DNA of 64,000 nucleotides from an uncultured Flavobacteriaceae bacterium (GTDB lineage Bacteria > Bacteroidota > Bacteroidia > Flavobacteriales > Flavobacteriaceae), in NCBI GenBank assembly GCA_947503005.1, contig CANNCA010000002.1, positions 744,001 to 808,000 on the forward strand, read 5' to 3'. Below the pieces are notes generated by a model, which worked only from the letters and a program-made list of their open reading frames with translations, did not search any database and was not told the origin of the DNA. Shown piece after piece: positions 9,548-18,094 of the stretch. Positions within the stretch are counted from its first letter, which is position 1; each line of letters starts with the position of its first letter. The translations under genes were made by a program, and so were the position numbers.

Positions 9548-10450
9548 CTAACTTGTAGTTTTCTTTCTCGATACCAGCGTAACCCCAAAAATGACCACCA
9601 ACATTCCGAAAATCTGTAAATAAGTGATTCGCTCATCCAAGAAGAAGAACGCTAAAATAATGGTTGAAACCGGGCCCAAACTACCAAAAATGGAAAAGGT
9701 AGAAGCTCCTAATCGTTTAATTGCTTCAGATACTAAAAATGAAGGTAGCAATGTTGAAAATAGTGCCATGGCCAATCCTAAATAATACACTTCTTTTGGA
9801 TACTTGAACAAGTCGAATTCAGAAACCACTGCATAATGAAGTACTATGCAAAGGGTCGAAACTATCATGGCATAAGAGGTAAATCGAAGCACTCCGAATT
9901 TAGGAATCAACCAACCGCTACCTACCAAGTAAGCGGCATAAGTAAAGGCACTCAGAAAAATTAAAAATCCGCCCCAATAAATGGTATCACCTGAAACACC
10001 AATTTCATCCCAAAAGGTGATTAACACCCCCAAATACGTAATAAGAATCGCTAAAAATTGATTTCGAGTAAGTCTCTTTTTGAAGAATAACCAAGAAAGC
10101 AATACAACAATAGTTGGATAAATAAAAAGTATAATACGCTCTAAACCTGCCTTCAAAAACTGCAGGCCCATAAAGTCAAGCAGACTCGCCAAATAATAGC
10201 CAAGAAAACCAAAAAAGACGAGCCACAAATAATCTTTCGATTTGATTTTTTGAGAATTTTGTGGTTTCGCGTAAAAGGCAATCGCTACATAGAACGGCAA
10301 AGCGAACAACATCCGAAAAAGAAGTAAGGTCAAATGGTCTACGTCATACGTATAGGCCATTTTCACCATGACTGCCTTGGCTGAAAAAAGAATTACACCT
10401 AGAATTGCAAAAAGGACACCTACACCAGCTTTGGATGTTTGTTTAAGCAT
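9548..10450 (-). CDS. EamA-family (DMT superfamily) transporter
   Basis: The 300-residue protein has about ten hydrophobic helices in two tandem EamA repeats (about 10-145 and 155-295). Repeat 1 ends with GVLITFWDE, and repeat 2 contains KRLGASTFSIFGSLGPVSTIIL and ends GVTLVSRKK. Family members export amino acids, nucleosides or other small metabolites across the inner membrane; the substrate is unknown. It is separated from ychF and parE by 78 and 130 bases and is probably its own unit. Confidence 0.88.
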   Translation of the reverse strand: MLKQTSKAGVGVLFAILGVILFSAKAVMVKMAYTYDVDHLTLLLFRMLFALPFYVAIAFYAKPQNSQKIKSKDYLWLVFFGFLGYYLASLLDFMGLQFLKAGLERIILFIYPTIVVLLSWLFFKKRLTRNQFLAILITYLGVLITFWDEIGVSGDTIYWGGFLIFLSAFTYAAYLVGSGWLIPKFGVLRFTSYAMIVSTLCIVLHYAVVSEFDLFKYPKEVYYLGLAMALFSTLLPSFLVSEAIKRLGASTFSIFGSLGPVSTIILAFFFLDERITYLQIFGMLVVIFGVTLVSRKKTTS

Positions 10451-10528
10451 CCAACCAAATTAGAGTTTAATAGAATCTAAGAAGTTGGGATTAATTCAGA
10501 AATACGAAGCTCAACTGGCATTTTATGG

Positions 10529-11623
10529 CTAAACATTAAACCTAAAATGCATTACATCGCCATCTTTAACGATATAGTCTTTACCCTCAACGCGCATTTT
10601 ACCAGCTTCTTTTACTTTGGATTCACTACCGTAGGTCACATAATCATCATAAGCGATGACTTCAGCACGGATAAAACCTTTCTCGAAATCTGTATGGATA
10701 ACTCCTGCTGCTTGGGGAGCGGTCGCTCCAATAGGAATCGTCCAAGCTCTTACTTCCTTAACCCCAGCTGTAAAATAGGTTTCCAGGTTCAACAATTTAT
10801 AGGCCCCACGAATCAATTTAGCGGACCCAGGTTCAGAAAGTCCTAGATCTTCCAAAAACATTTGGCGCTCGTCATAGGTTTCCAATTCTGTTATGTCAGC
10901 CTCAGTTCCGACCGCTAAAACAATTACTTCAGCATTCTCATCTGCAACTGCGGCTTTGACTTTGTCGACGTAGGTATTACCAGAAGCAGCAGCATCTTCG
11001 TCTACATTGCAGACATACATCACAGGTTTATCGGTAATGAACTGTAGTGGTTTTACATACTCAAGTCGGTCATCTTTTGAAATGTTTATGGCCCTTACCG
11101 AAGTACCTGCTTCAAGACCATTCTTGACGGCTAAAAGAACGGCTTCTTCTTTTTGCGCTTCTTTGTTTCCAGTTTTGGCCGCTCGTTTTACTTTGTCTAA
11201 CTTCTTCTCAACGGTTTCCAAGTCTTTTAACTGCAATTCCATATCAATGGTTTCCTTGTCACGAATTGGGTCAATGGAACCGTCAACATGAACAATATTG
11301 TCATTGTCAAAACATCGTAACACATGAAGAATGGCATCGGTTTCACGTATATTTCCCAAGAACTGATTGCCCAATCCTTCGCCCTTACTCGCTCCTTTAA
11401 CCAATCCTGCAATGTCAACTATCTCTACCGTTGCAGGAATCACCTTTTCAGGGTTCACTAATTCTTCTAACTTTTCCAATCGCGCATCCGGCACATTGAC
11501 AACACCTATATTCGGTTCTATGGTACAAAATGGAAAGTTAGCACTCTGCGCCTTGGCATTGGACAAACAATTAAAAAGGGTGGATTTTCCAACATTGGGT
11601 AAACCTACGATACCTGCTTTCAT
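10529..11623 (-). CDS. ychF: Redox-regulated ATPase YchF (Obg/HflX-related)
   Basis: The 364-residue protein starts [17 protein letters not shown] (P-loop) and continues with the YchF hallmark [15 protein letters not shown] and the switch [20 protein letters not shown]. The base-specificity motif is NVDE rather than NKxD, consistent with ATP preference. A C-terminal TGS domain ends [11 protein letters not shown]. YchF binds ribosomes and is linked to translation and oxidative-stress control. Its mRNA leader, inferred from the -7 box at 11712-11719, is about 80 bases and contains a REP-like hairpin. Confidence 0.96.
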   Translation of the reverse strand: MKAGIVGLPNVGKSTLFNCLSNAKAQSANFPFCTIEPNIGVVNVPDARLEKLEELVNPEKVIPATVEIVDIAGLVKGASKGEGLGNQFLGNIRETDAILHVLRCFDNDNIVHVDGSIDPIRDKETIDMELQLKDLETVEKKLDKVKRAAKTGNKEAQKEEAVLLAVKNGLEAGTSVRAINISKDDRLEYVKPLQFITDKPVMYVCNVDEDAAASGNTYVDKVKAAVADENAEVIVLAVGTEADITELETYDERQMFLEDLGLSEPGSAKLIRGAYKLLNLETYFTAGVKEVRAWTIPIGATAPQAAGVIHTDFEKGFIRAEVIAYDDYVTYGSESKVKEAGKMRVEGKDYIVKDGDVMHFRFNV

Positions 11624-11642
11624 AATTAGTCATTTTATTGTC

Positions 11643-11662
11643 ATTCCCGCGAAGGTGGGAAT
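11643..11662. repeat. REP-like hairpin in the ychF leader
   Basis: ATTCCCGC-GAAG-GTGGGAAT folds into an 8-bp stem with one G-T wobble and a four-base loop. It strongly resembles the widespread intergenic repeat family built on 'TCATTCCCGCGAAGGCGGGA'. It lies inside the 5' leader inferred for ychF. Confidence 0.5.
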
Positions 11663-11711
11663 CTTTAGCATCTAAACTTCATATCAAAGCGCTAGACTCT
11701 TATTTTGCGCG

Positions 11712-11719
11712 CAAAGATA
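11712..11719 (-). promoter_or_regulatory. -7 element of ychF
   Basis: The complement reads TATCTTTG, matching TAnnTTTG. It implies an mRNA leader of about 80 bases. Confidence 0.5.
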
Positions 11720-11836
11720 GTTGATTGTATCAAATCTATACAGCCCTCAACAACTTCTATTGCGATACACCTAAAACACCTAATCATTCCCTATTTAGGT
11801 TTTAAAATAAATTAAATAAATCAATGTTTTATTTGC

Positions 11837-11848
11837 GTTAACGTTAAC
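11837..11848. promoter_or_regulatory. LacI-type palindrome upstream of the FecI-like sigma gene
   Basis: GTTAACGTTAAC is a perfect 12-bp palindrome with a central CpG, the layout of many LacI/GalR-family operators. It lies about 60 bases upstream of the sigma-factor -7 box. A 12-bp palindrome is expected by chance several times in a window this size, so the call rests on motif type and location. Confidence 0.3.
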
Positions 11849-11907
11849 AATATGCTTGAAAAATTATTATATTATCAATTTTTAACATTTTTTTAATAAT
11901 AATAAGA

Positions 11908-11915
11908 TACATTTG
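11908..11915 (+). promoter_or_regulatory. -7 element of the ECF sigma factor gene
   Basis: TACATTTG matches TAnnTTTG and ends 20 bases before the ATG at 11936. Confidence 0.55.
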
Positions 11916-11935
11916 GAAATCCCTCAAACCCTTAC

Positions 11936-12514
11936 ATGGATGATTCTTCTGAGAAAACCATATGGCATTTATTTGTAGAGGGTGAGGTCAAGGCATTTTC
12001 CACACTTTTTAAGTCTTACTATTCGCAACTACACAACTACGGCCTAAAAATTTCTGGAAATTCTTCCATTACCGAAGACTGTCTTCAGACTTTCTTTGTC
12101 TACCTCTATGATAATCGGCAGAATTTGGGTACCGTTAATCATATCAAAGCATACCTTTTTGTCTCTTTCAGAAGGGCGCTATTGAAAAATTTGAAAAAAG
12201 AGCGAAAATATACCAACTATGAGGAATATTTCGAAATTTCTAAGGTATTTGAATTTTCCGCTGAAGAACTTATTGTGGAACAAGAATTTACAAATGTTAG
12301 ATCACATGCCCTGAGTCAACTACTAAATCGACTGTCGGCAAGGGAGCGTGAAAGCATATATCTAAAATATTATAGCGGACTTACCACCCATGAGATAGCT
12401 GAAGTAATGGAAATATCTTACCAAAGCGTTCTCAACACACTTCAGAAGGCCTTTACCAAATTAAGAGGTCATATCGAATCGGGCCAAATAGAACAAGTAT
12501 TTAAGCTAAATTAA
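11936..12514 (+). CDS. ECF RNA polymerase sigma factor, FecI type
   Basis: The 192-residue protein contains sigma region 2 (about 15-75, with EDCLQTFFVYLYDNRQNLG and the promoter-melting segment around HIKAYLFVSFRRALL). It also has region 4 (about 130-178, LSARERESIYLKYYSGLTTH and EIAEVMEISYQSVLNTLQ). The next two genes encode a FecR-type anti-sigma factor and a TonB receptor with an STN signalling domain, so this is the cytoplasmic end of a cell-surface signalling chain. The sigma gene itself has a housekeeping-type -7 box. Confidence 0.92.
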   Translation: MDDSSEKTIWHLFVEGEVKAFSTLFKSYYSQLHNYGLKISGNSSITEDCLQTFFVYLYDNRQNLGTVNHIKAYLFVSFRRALLKNLKKERKYTNYEEYFEISKVFEFSAEELIVEQEFTNVRSHALSQLLNRLSARERESIYLKYYSGLTTHEIAEVMEISYQSVLNTLQKAFTKLRGHIESGQIEQVFKLN

Positions 12515-12579
12515 AGATTCTTCAAAAAAATGGGGTATCAATATAATGTTGATGTCTCTATACTAGTAACTACTATACT

Positions 12580-13584
12580 ATGAACGAAAGTAATCGATCT
12601 CTATTAGAGATTCTACTGAATGATTCTTCCTTTGAAAACTGGGTCAACAAAAGTAACCAGAACGATATGGAGTTTTGGGAATCGTGGATTAGCAATAATC
12701 CCGATAAAATGGAAACTGTTTATTCGGCAAAGTCAATTCTAACAGGTATTTCCTTTAATAAAACTGTACTTCCAGAAGGAAAAATCAACATGGAACTGAG
12801 TGCTGTTCTTGAACAGATTTCCACTAATGACACCGATAAGGCAATACCTTTGACAAGGATCCTTTCTTCAAGAGTTCAAAAATATACGGCCGTGGCGGCA
12901 GTCGGTATTCTTTTCATTGTTTTAGGAAATCTCTTTATAAATAGCTCTTCACTAATAACCCATAAAACAGGTTTCGGTGAAATTATTGATTTGAAGCTTC
13001 CCGATGGCACTTCCGTGGTGCTAAACGGAAACTCCGAAATAACATATGATAAAGATAATTCTCGTGATATAGCCTTAAAGGGAGAAGCTTATTTCAAAGT
13101 AAAATCAATTCCATCAACAAAAGCCAAGTTTTGGGTCAAAACAAAAGACCTCAGGGTAGAAGTTTTCGGCACCCAGTTCCACGTCAATACTAGAGAAGAC
13201 AAAACTGATGTGCTTTTAGACGAAGGCTCAATTTACTTAGTCCTCAACAATGGTTCAACCAAAAAAATGGTGCCTGGTGAGCTCGTTTCTTTTTCAAACG
13301 ATAGCAACACAGTACTTCATGAAAAGGTGACCAAAGAACTTTCCTATTCTCTTTGGCGCGAAGGCACTTATATCTTCAATAACATAACACTTGAAGAAGT
13401 AATGAAGAATGTGGAACATGCTTATGGTGTAGAGACCGAATTCATAGATGAAAGCCTTAAACTGGAACCACTGACAGGTGGCGTACCAAATCAGAACTTA
13501 AAAATTTGTTTGTCAGCAATAGAAAAATCGACAGGAACACGCATTGTCCAAAAGGGCAACAGATTATTAATATTTAAAAATTAA
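12580..13584 (+). CDS. FecR-family anti-sigma factor
   Basis: The 334-residue protein has a cytoplasmic N-terminal sigma-binding part (FENWVNKSNQNDMEFWESW). One transmembrane helix follows at about 106-122 (YTAVAAVGILFIVLGNLFI). The periplasmic FecR domain comes next (DLKLPDGTSVVLNGNSEITY, then FWVKTKDLRVEVFGTQFHV). A C-terminal DUF4974-like domain contains NITLEEVMKNVEHAYGV. It should hold the adjacent sigma factor inactive until the receptor's STN domain signals substrate binding. The gene lies 65 bases after the sigma gene and 27 before the receptor gene. Confidence 0.93.
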   Translation: MNESNRSLLEILLNDSSFENWVNKSNQNDMEFWESWISNNPDKMETVYSAKSILTGISFNKTVLPEGKINMELSAVLEQISTNDTDKAIPLTRILSSRVQKYTAVAAVGILFIVLGNLFINSSSLITHKTGFGEIIDLKLPDGTSVVLNGNSEITYDKDNSRDIALKGEAYFKVKSIPSTKAKFWVKTKDLRVEVFGTQFHVNTREDKTDVLLDEGSIYLVLNNGSTKKMVPGELVSFSNDSNTVLHEKVTKELSYSLWREGTYIFNNITLEEVMKNVEHAYGVETEFIDESLKLEPLTGGVPNQNLKICLSAIEKSTGTRIVQKGNRLLIFKN

Positions 13585-13611
13585 CTCAAATAACCCTTAA
13601 AACTGAACATT

Positions 13612-16600
13612 ATGAACAGAACACGAATTATGAAAACACTGCTTGTGGCATTGCTGTTTTTTGGAATAGCAAACTTGTCGGCGGCGGATAAAATGAACCT
13701 GGCAAAGGTTGATAAGACCGTTGCTTTAGCTGACTTCTTAAATGATATCAGTGAAAAACACGAAGTATTTTTTACGTACAATCCAAGTTTGATTTCTGGA
13801 GCACTTCTGGATCCAGCAGAATATGAGTACAAAACCTTGAACAAAATCATCAATAAACTTGAGAACAAGACAAGTTTTGAATTTGAATATCTAGGGAATA
13901 AATATTACGTAGTCTACCACAAAAAAGCTGAAAAAGCACATATTGAAAAGTCAAAAACTACGAACGGACTAGGGTTCGCAACGGTCAAAGACCTTTCCGT
14001 TCTGCAAAATACGGTTACAGGTAAAGTAACCGATCAAAATGGCGCTCCTTTACCCGGTGTGAACATTGTTGAAAAAGGTACAACCAATGGAACTACCACG
14101 GATTTTGACGGTAATTATGCCATTGATGTCGGTCAAGATGCCAAATTGGTATTCAGTTACATCGGCTTTAACACCGTTGAGGAAAGCGTAGGTGGCAGAA
14201 CCTCTATCAGTGTGTCGCTTTCAGAAGGAATGCAACTTGACGAAATGATCGTGGTTGGTTCGAGAACGGCACCTAGAAGTAATGCAGATACACCACTACC
14301 GGTAGATGTTGTCGGTGTAAAAGAATTGACCTCTACAGGTCAGGTTACCTTTGATAAAGCTTTACAGTACCGAATTCCTTCGTTCAACACCGTTCAAACC
14401 CCAGTGAACGATGCAACTTCACTCTTAGACCCATACGAGATCCGTAACATGGGTCCTAGTAGAACGTTAATCTTAATCAATGGTAAGCGTAAGAATTTAA
14501 GCGCTCTTTTATATACGCAAACTTCCCCAGGTCGTGGAGAAACTGGGGCTGACATTTCTGCGATACCAACAGATGCCATTAAAAGAGTTGAAATTCTTCG
14601 TGATGGTGCTTCTGCCCAATATGGATCTGATGCCATTGCAGGTGTAATGAACATTATTCTAAAAGATGCACCGAATGAAGGTTCAGCAACCATTAGAACC
14701 GGAATAACTTCAGAAGGAGACGGTGAAATGTTCGGTGTTGCTGTAAACAATGGTAGTAGTATAGGAGAGGATAAAGGCTTTGTAAACTATACGGTAGATC
14801 TCTCAAAGGTAAACCTTGCCAATAGGCCCGGTACGGTAGATGCAGCTGGCGAAGCAGGAGATTTTGGTGCTGATATAGCGGATGTTCAAGAATTTTTAGG
14901 GCGTAATCCTGATGCGAATAACATTAACGGTTCCCCCGAAACTGCAGCAGCAAAATTTTCTGTGAATTTTGGTTATGACCTAAGCGAAAACACACGCTTG
15001 TATGCCAATGCGGCTTACGTCTATAAAAGTGTAAATAGTTTCGCCAACTACAGAACTCCATATTGGAGAACCGTGGACGATTTTCCTTATTTAGCCGATT
15101 TCTTTCCTGGAGACAATCCGAACACGGCCGGTGGTTATGATGGTTACGTGCCAACCTTTGAAGGTTTGTTAAGCGATTATAATGGAACTGTTGGTTTCAA
15201 ATCAACTATTAACGATTGGAATATTGATGCGAGTTTCACCACAGGTGGAAACTTGCAAACCTATAAGGTCAATCAATCGCATAACAGAAACATTGTTTTC
15301 TCTCCTTCGACCTTTATCGATGCGAACGGTAATGGGTCAGTTGACGATGGTGAAGTTACCGAAGGTTCAGAATTGTACCGTGCAAACAGCCAACAATCAT
15401 TCGATCCGGGTGGGACAAAGTTCTCACACAATGTGGGTAACATCGATATCTCTAGAATTCTTTCTGATAAAGTTAGTATCGGTTTAGGTGCTGAGTTTAG
15501 AACTGAGACTTTCGAAGTTATTGAAGGTGAACTAGCATCTTATGATGGTGGTGGTGCGGATTCATTCGCAGGGGCTTCTCCTCAAAACTCTGGTAAATTC
15601 AACCGTTACAATATTGGCGGCTATTTCAGTTTAGACTATGATGTTACAGATGCTTTCTTATTGAGTGGTACCATTAGAACTGAAAACTATTCTGATTTTG
15701 GTAATGCATTTGTTTACAAATTCAGCTCGCGTTACAAAGTTAGCGATGCATTTACATTAAGAGGTTCAATTTCTTCCGGATTCAGAGCTCCGACCCTACA
15801 TCAAATCTATACGCAAAAAGCGCAGTATTCATTTATTCCCGGTCAAGGAATTCAAGTAGGAGGATTGATCAATAATGTATCTACACAAGCAAAATTATTG
15901 GGTATTCCCCAATTAGATGCTGAGACTTCAAACAACTTTACAGTTGGCTTTGGTGGTAAGGCAAATAAATTCACCTATACCTTAGATTACTATAACATAT
16001 CTGTAAAAGACCGTATTGTTTTGGGTGCAGAGATAAGTGCTACCGGTGATGCAGCAAACCCACTTGATGTTCTCTTAGCGGCAAATAATCTAAGCGACGT
16101 AAGTTTCTTTTCTAATGCGATAGACACCAAAACATCTGGTATTGATGTCGTACTTGGCTATAGAGACATAGAGATCGGATCAGGTAATTTAGATTTAAAC
16201 CTTTCTGGAAACTATACTCTACAGAATGAAAGAGATGGTGCAGTTAAAGACATTGCGCTAGTCGCCAATGCGGGACAATCTGTTGTTAATGAAACGCAAG
16301 AAGCCTTATTCTTTACTTCTAGACCAGTTACAAAATGGATTTTAGGAGCGAATTACGATATAAATAAGTTCGGTTTTTCATTGAACAATACGTATTTCGG
16401 TAAAACCACTTTCCAACAGCAAGGCTTGAGTTCTGATATATTTACAGAATTCACCCCTAAAATTGTTACTGATTTAGGTGTCAATTTTAATGCAACGGAA
16501 AAATTCACTATTGCATTGAATATTAATAATTTACTGGACGTATTGCCTGAGTGGAGTTTTGTTTCTAAAAACTCTGCAGGAGATGCGCTTTTGGCGGATG

Positions 16601-16728
16601 CCGCCCAAGTTCAAAACCAATCGAATTTGATTACGTTTAACCAGAGGTACTCGCAAATGACTTATGATGGCTATCATTTTAGTCAATTAGGTACGATGTT
16701 CAATCTTTCATTGAACTATAAATTCTAA
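13612..16728 (+). CDS. TonB-dependent receptor with STN signalling domain
   Basis: The 1038-residue outer-membrane protein has a signal peptide (about 1-25), an STN/secretin-TonB domain (about 34-102), and a CarboxypepD_reg-like beta-sandwich (about 134-204, VTGKVTDQNGAPLPGVNIVE). A plug domain follows (about 220-350; LILINGKRKN and VEILRDGASAQYGSDAIAG), then a beta-barrel ending in the C-terminal Phe of NLSLNYKF. The STN domain and adjacent sigma/FecR genes make it a transducer as well as a transporter. No SusD partner is encoded, so a siderophore, vitamin, peptide or simple organic ligand fits as well as a glycan. ATG at 13630 is an alternative start. A terminator follows at 16753. Confidence 0.93.
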   Translation: MNRTRIMKTLLVALLFFGIANLSAADKMNLAKVDKTVALADFLNDISEKHEVFFTYNPSLISGALLDPAEYEYKTLNKIINKLENKTSFEFEYLGNKYYVVYHKKAEKAHIEKSKTTNGLGFATVKDLSVLQNTVTGKVTDQNGAPLPGVNIVEKGTTNGTTTDFDGNYAIDVGQDAKLVFSYIGFNTVEESVGGRTSISVSLSEGMQLDEMIVVGSRTAPRSNADTPLPVDVVGVKELTSTGQVTFDKALQYRIPSFNTVQTPVNDATSLLDPYEIRNMGPSRTLILINGKRKNLSALLYTQTSPGRGETGADISAIPTDAIKRVEILRDGASAQYGSDAIAGVMNIILKDAPNEGSATIRTGITSEGDGEMFGVAVNNGSSIGEDKGFVNYTVDLSKVNLANRPGTVDAAGEAGDFGADIADVQEFLGRNPDANNINGSPETAAAKFSVNFGYDLSENTRLYANAAYVYKSVNSFANYRTPYWRTVDDFPYLADFFPGDNPNTAGGYDGYVPTFEGLLSDYNGTVGFKSTINDWNIDASFTTGGNLQTYKVNQSHNRNIVFSPSTFIDANGNGSVDDGEVTEGSELYRANSQQSFDPGGTKFSHNVGNIDISRILSDKVSIGLGAEFRTETFEVIEGELASYDGGGADSFAGASPQNSGKFNRYNIGGYFSLDYDVTDAFLLSGTIRTENYSDFGNAFVYKFSSRYKVSDAFTLRGSISSGFRAPTLHQIYTQKAQYSFIPGQGIQVGGLINNVSTQAKLLGIPQLDAETSNNFTVGFGGKANKFTYTLDYYNISVKDRIVLGAEISATGDAANPLDVLLAANNLSDVSFFSNAIDTKTSGIDVVLGYRDIEIGSGNLDLNLSGNYTLQNERDGAVKDIALVANAGQSVVNETQEALFFTSRPVTKWILGANYDINKFGFSLNNTYFGKTTFQQQGLSSDIFTEFTPKIVTDLGVNFNATEKFTIALNINNLLDVLPEWSFVSKNSAGDALLADAAQVQNQSNLITFNQRYSQMTYDGYHFSQLGTMFNLSLNYKF

Positions 16729-16752
16729 GTTTGAGTTAGTTATTTTGAAGTT

Positions 16753-16780
16753 AGCCGTCCAGAAATGGACGGCTTTTTTT
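16753..16780 (+). terminator. Rho-independent terminator after the TonB receptor
   Basis: An 8-bp stem AGCCGTCC/GGACGGCT with a six-base loop is followed by six or more T residues. It closes the sigma-FecR-receptor transcript before the agmatinase gene. Confidence 0.9.
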
Positions 16781-16793
16781 ATACTTTAGATTT

Positions 16794-17594
16794 ATGCAAA
16801 AGAAAATTACTTTACAAGGGTTTCTATATGATGAAAAGTCGTCCTATTTAAGCGGTCCTGCTCTAGCCCCTCCATTAATCCGAAAGGCTTATCATAGCGA
16901 CTCTGCGAATTATTTTGCAGAAAACGGCTTGGAAATTCCTCCAGAAATATGGAATGACAAAGGCGATTTTGAAATAAAGGAGTATTTCGAAATCGAAAAG
17001 ATTACTTCCAAAAACATAGCAAACGGAAAGCCATTAATCACTTTGGGCGGAGACCATTCCATCACCTATCCCTTACTTAAAGCGCATCACAAAAAGTATG
17101 GGCCTATTGATATATTACATATCGATGCACATGCTGATCTATACGATAATTTCGAAGGGGATAAATTTTCCCATGCCTGTCCCTTTGCACGTATCATGGA
17201 TGACAAATTGGCTAATCGTTTGGTTCAAATAGGCATTCGAACTCTTTCAAAACATCAAAAGGAGCAAGCAGATAAATTTGGGGTAGAAATTATCCAAATG
17301 AAAGATTTTAGCCTTCTACAACTGCCCAAATTTGAAAACCCACTTTACTTGTCATTAGATATCGATGGTTTAGACCCTGCCTTCGCACCAGGAGTTTCGC
17401 ATCATGAACCTGGAGGTCTAAGTACGCGAGAAGTTATATCAATTATTCAAAGCATTAATGTTCCGGTATTAGGAGCTGATATCGTAGAGTACAATCCGAC
17501 CAGAGACATAAATGATATGACCGCGATGCTAAGTGCTAAATTATTAAAAGAAATTGCAGCAAAGATTCTACAAACTGAAAGACCTGAGCTTTAA
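16794..17594 (+). CDS. speB: Agmatinase / arginase-family ureohydrolase
   Basis: The 266-residue protein has all ureohydrolase di-manganese motifs: GGDHSIT (His88), HIDAHADLYD (Asp111, His113, Asp115) and SLDIDGLDPA (Asp189, Asp191). The expected reaction is agmatine to putrescine plus urea in polyamine synthesis. The short length and overall motif context favour agmatinase over arginase, but guanidino substrates cannot be separated by sequence alone. A near-consensus -7 box (TACTTTAG) lies just downstream of the preceding terminator, so transcription probably restarts here. No arginine decarboxylase gene is in the window. Confidence 0.85.
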   Translation: MQKKITLQGFLYDEKSSYLSGPALAPPLIRKAYHSDSANYFAENGLEIPPEIWNDKGDFEIKEYFEIEKITSKNIANGKPLITLGGDHSITYPLLKAHHKKYGPIDILHIDAHADLYDNFEGDKFSHACPFARIMDDKLANRLVQIGIRTLSKHQKEQADKFGVEIIQMKDFSLLQLPKFENPLYLSLDIDGLDPAFAPGVSHHEPGGLSTREVISIIQSINVPVLGADIVEYNPTRDINDMTAMLSAKLLKEIAAKILQTERPEL

Positions 17595-17602
17595 CTCAGG
17601 TC
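17581..17602. terminator. Hairpin between convergent agmatinase and ferredoxin genes
   Basis: GACCTGAG-CTTTAA-CTCAGGTC is a perfect 8-bp stem overlapping the agmatinase stop codon, with AT-rich tails on both sides. It can serve as a bidirectional terminator, though neither T-tract is long. Confidence 0.55.
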
Positions 17603-17631
17603 ATTAATATTTTAACTAAAAAGTCTTATTT

Positions 17632-17985
17632 CTAGCCTTCAGGATGCATAAACGCCTGTTTCGCCAAAAGAGTCTCCTCAGACTCCACATGGTCTTCATC
17701 CGGTACACAACAGTCCACAGGGCAAACAGCCGCGCATTGAGGTTCCTCATGAAAGCCCATGCACTCTGTACATTTATCCGGAGAAATATAATAGATTTCA
17801 TCACTGATCGGTTCCTGTACTTCATCAGCGTTGACCGCTTTGCCATCAGGAAGCACAACATCACCTTTCAATGAAGTACCATCTCCATAACGCCACTCAT
17901 CTGCTCCTTCATAAATCGCAGTATTTGGGCATTCAGGCTCACAAGCCCCACAATTGATACATTCATCAGTTATAATTATTGCCAT
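17632..17985 (-). CDS. 4Fe-4S dicluster ferredoxin
   Basis: The 117-residue protein begins [20 protein letters not shown], a classic 4Fe-4S motif. A second cluster motif is near residue 73 ([20 protein letters not shown]). The spacing between Cys residues in the second motif is longer than in the first, as in Allochromatium-type ferredoxins. A final [12 protein letters not shown] segment follows. It is a soluble low-potential electron carrier. It is transcribed divergently from the acyl-CoA reductase gene and could supply electrons to an enzyme of this region, but that link is only positional. Confidence 0.93.
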   Translation of the reverse strand: MAIIITDECINCGACEPECPNTAIYEGADEWRYGDGTSLKGDVVLPDGKAVNADEVQEPISDEIYYISPDKCTECMGFHEEPQCAAVCPVDCCVPDEDHVESEETLLAKQAFMHPEG

Positions 17986-18048
17986 AATTTTCTTTTTCTT
18001 CTATGTTGATTTTAATCATCAACGTTCTAGTTCTACTAAAAGTATCCC

Positions 18049-18056
18049 TAATTTTG
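18049..18056 (+). promoter_or_regulatory. -7 element of the acyl-CoA reductase gene
   Basis: TAATTTTG matches TAnnTTTG exactly and lies 38 bases upstream of the ATG at 18095. Confidence 0.5.
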
Positions 18057-18094
18057 CGCAAAGGTAACCGCTCAGCTAATTTTTCACAAATATA

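Larger units (their letters stand above)
11624..11935. other. Divergent intergenic region between ychF and the sigma-factor gene
   Basis: These 312 bases hold no gene. They contain a REP-like hairpin (11643-11662) in the ychF leader, a perfect -7 box for ychF (11712-11719), a 12-bp palindrome (11837-11848) and a perfect -7 box for the sigma factor (11908-11915). The remainder is very AT-rich. Confidence 0.7.
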
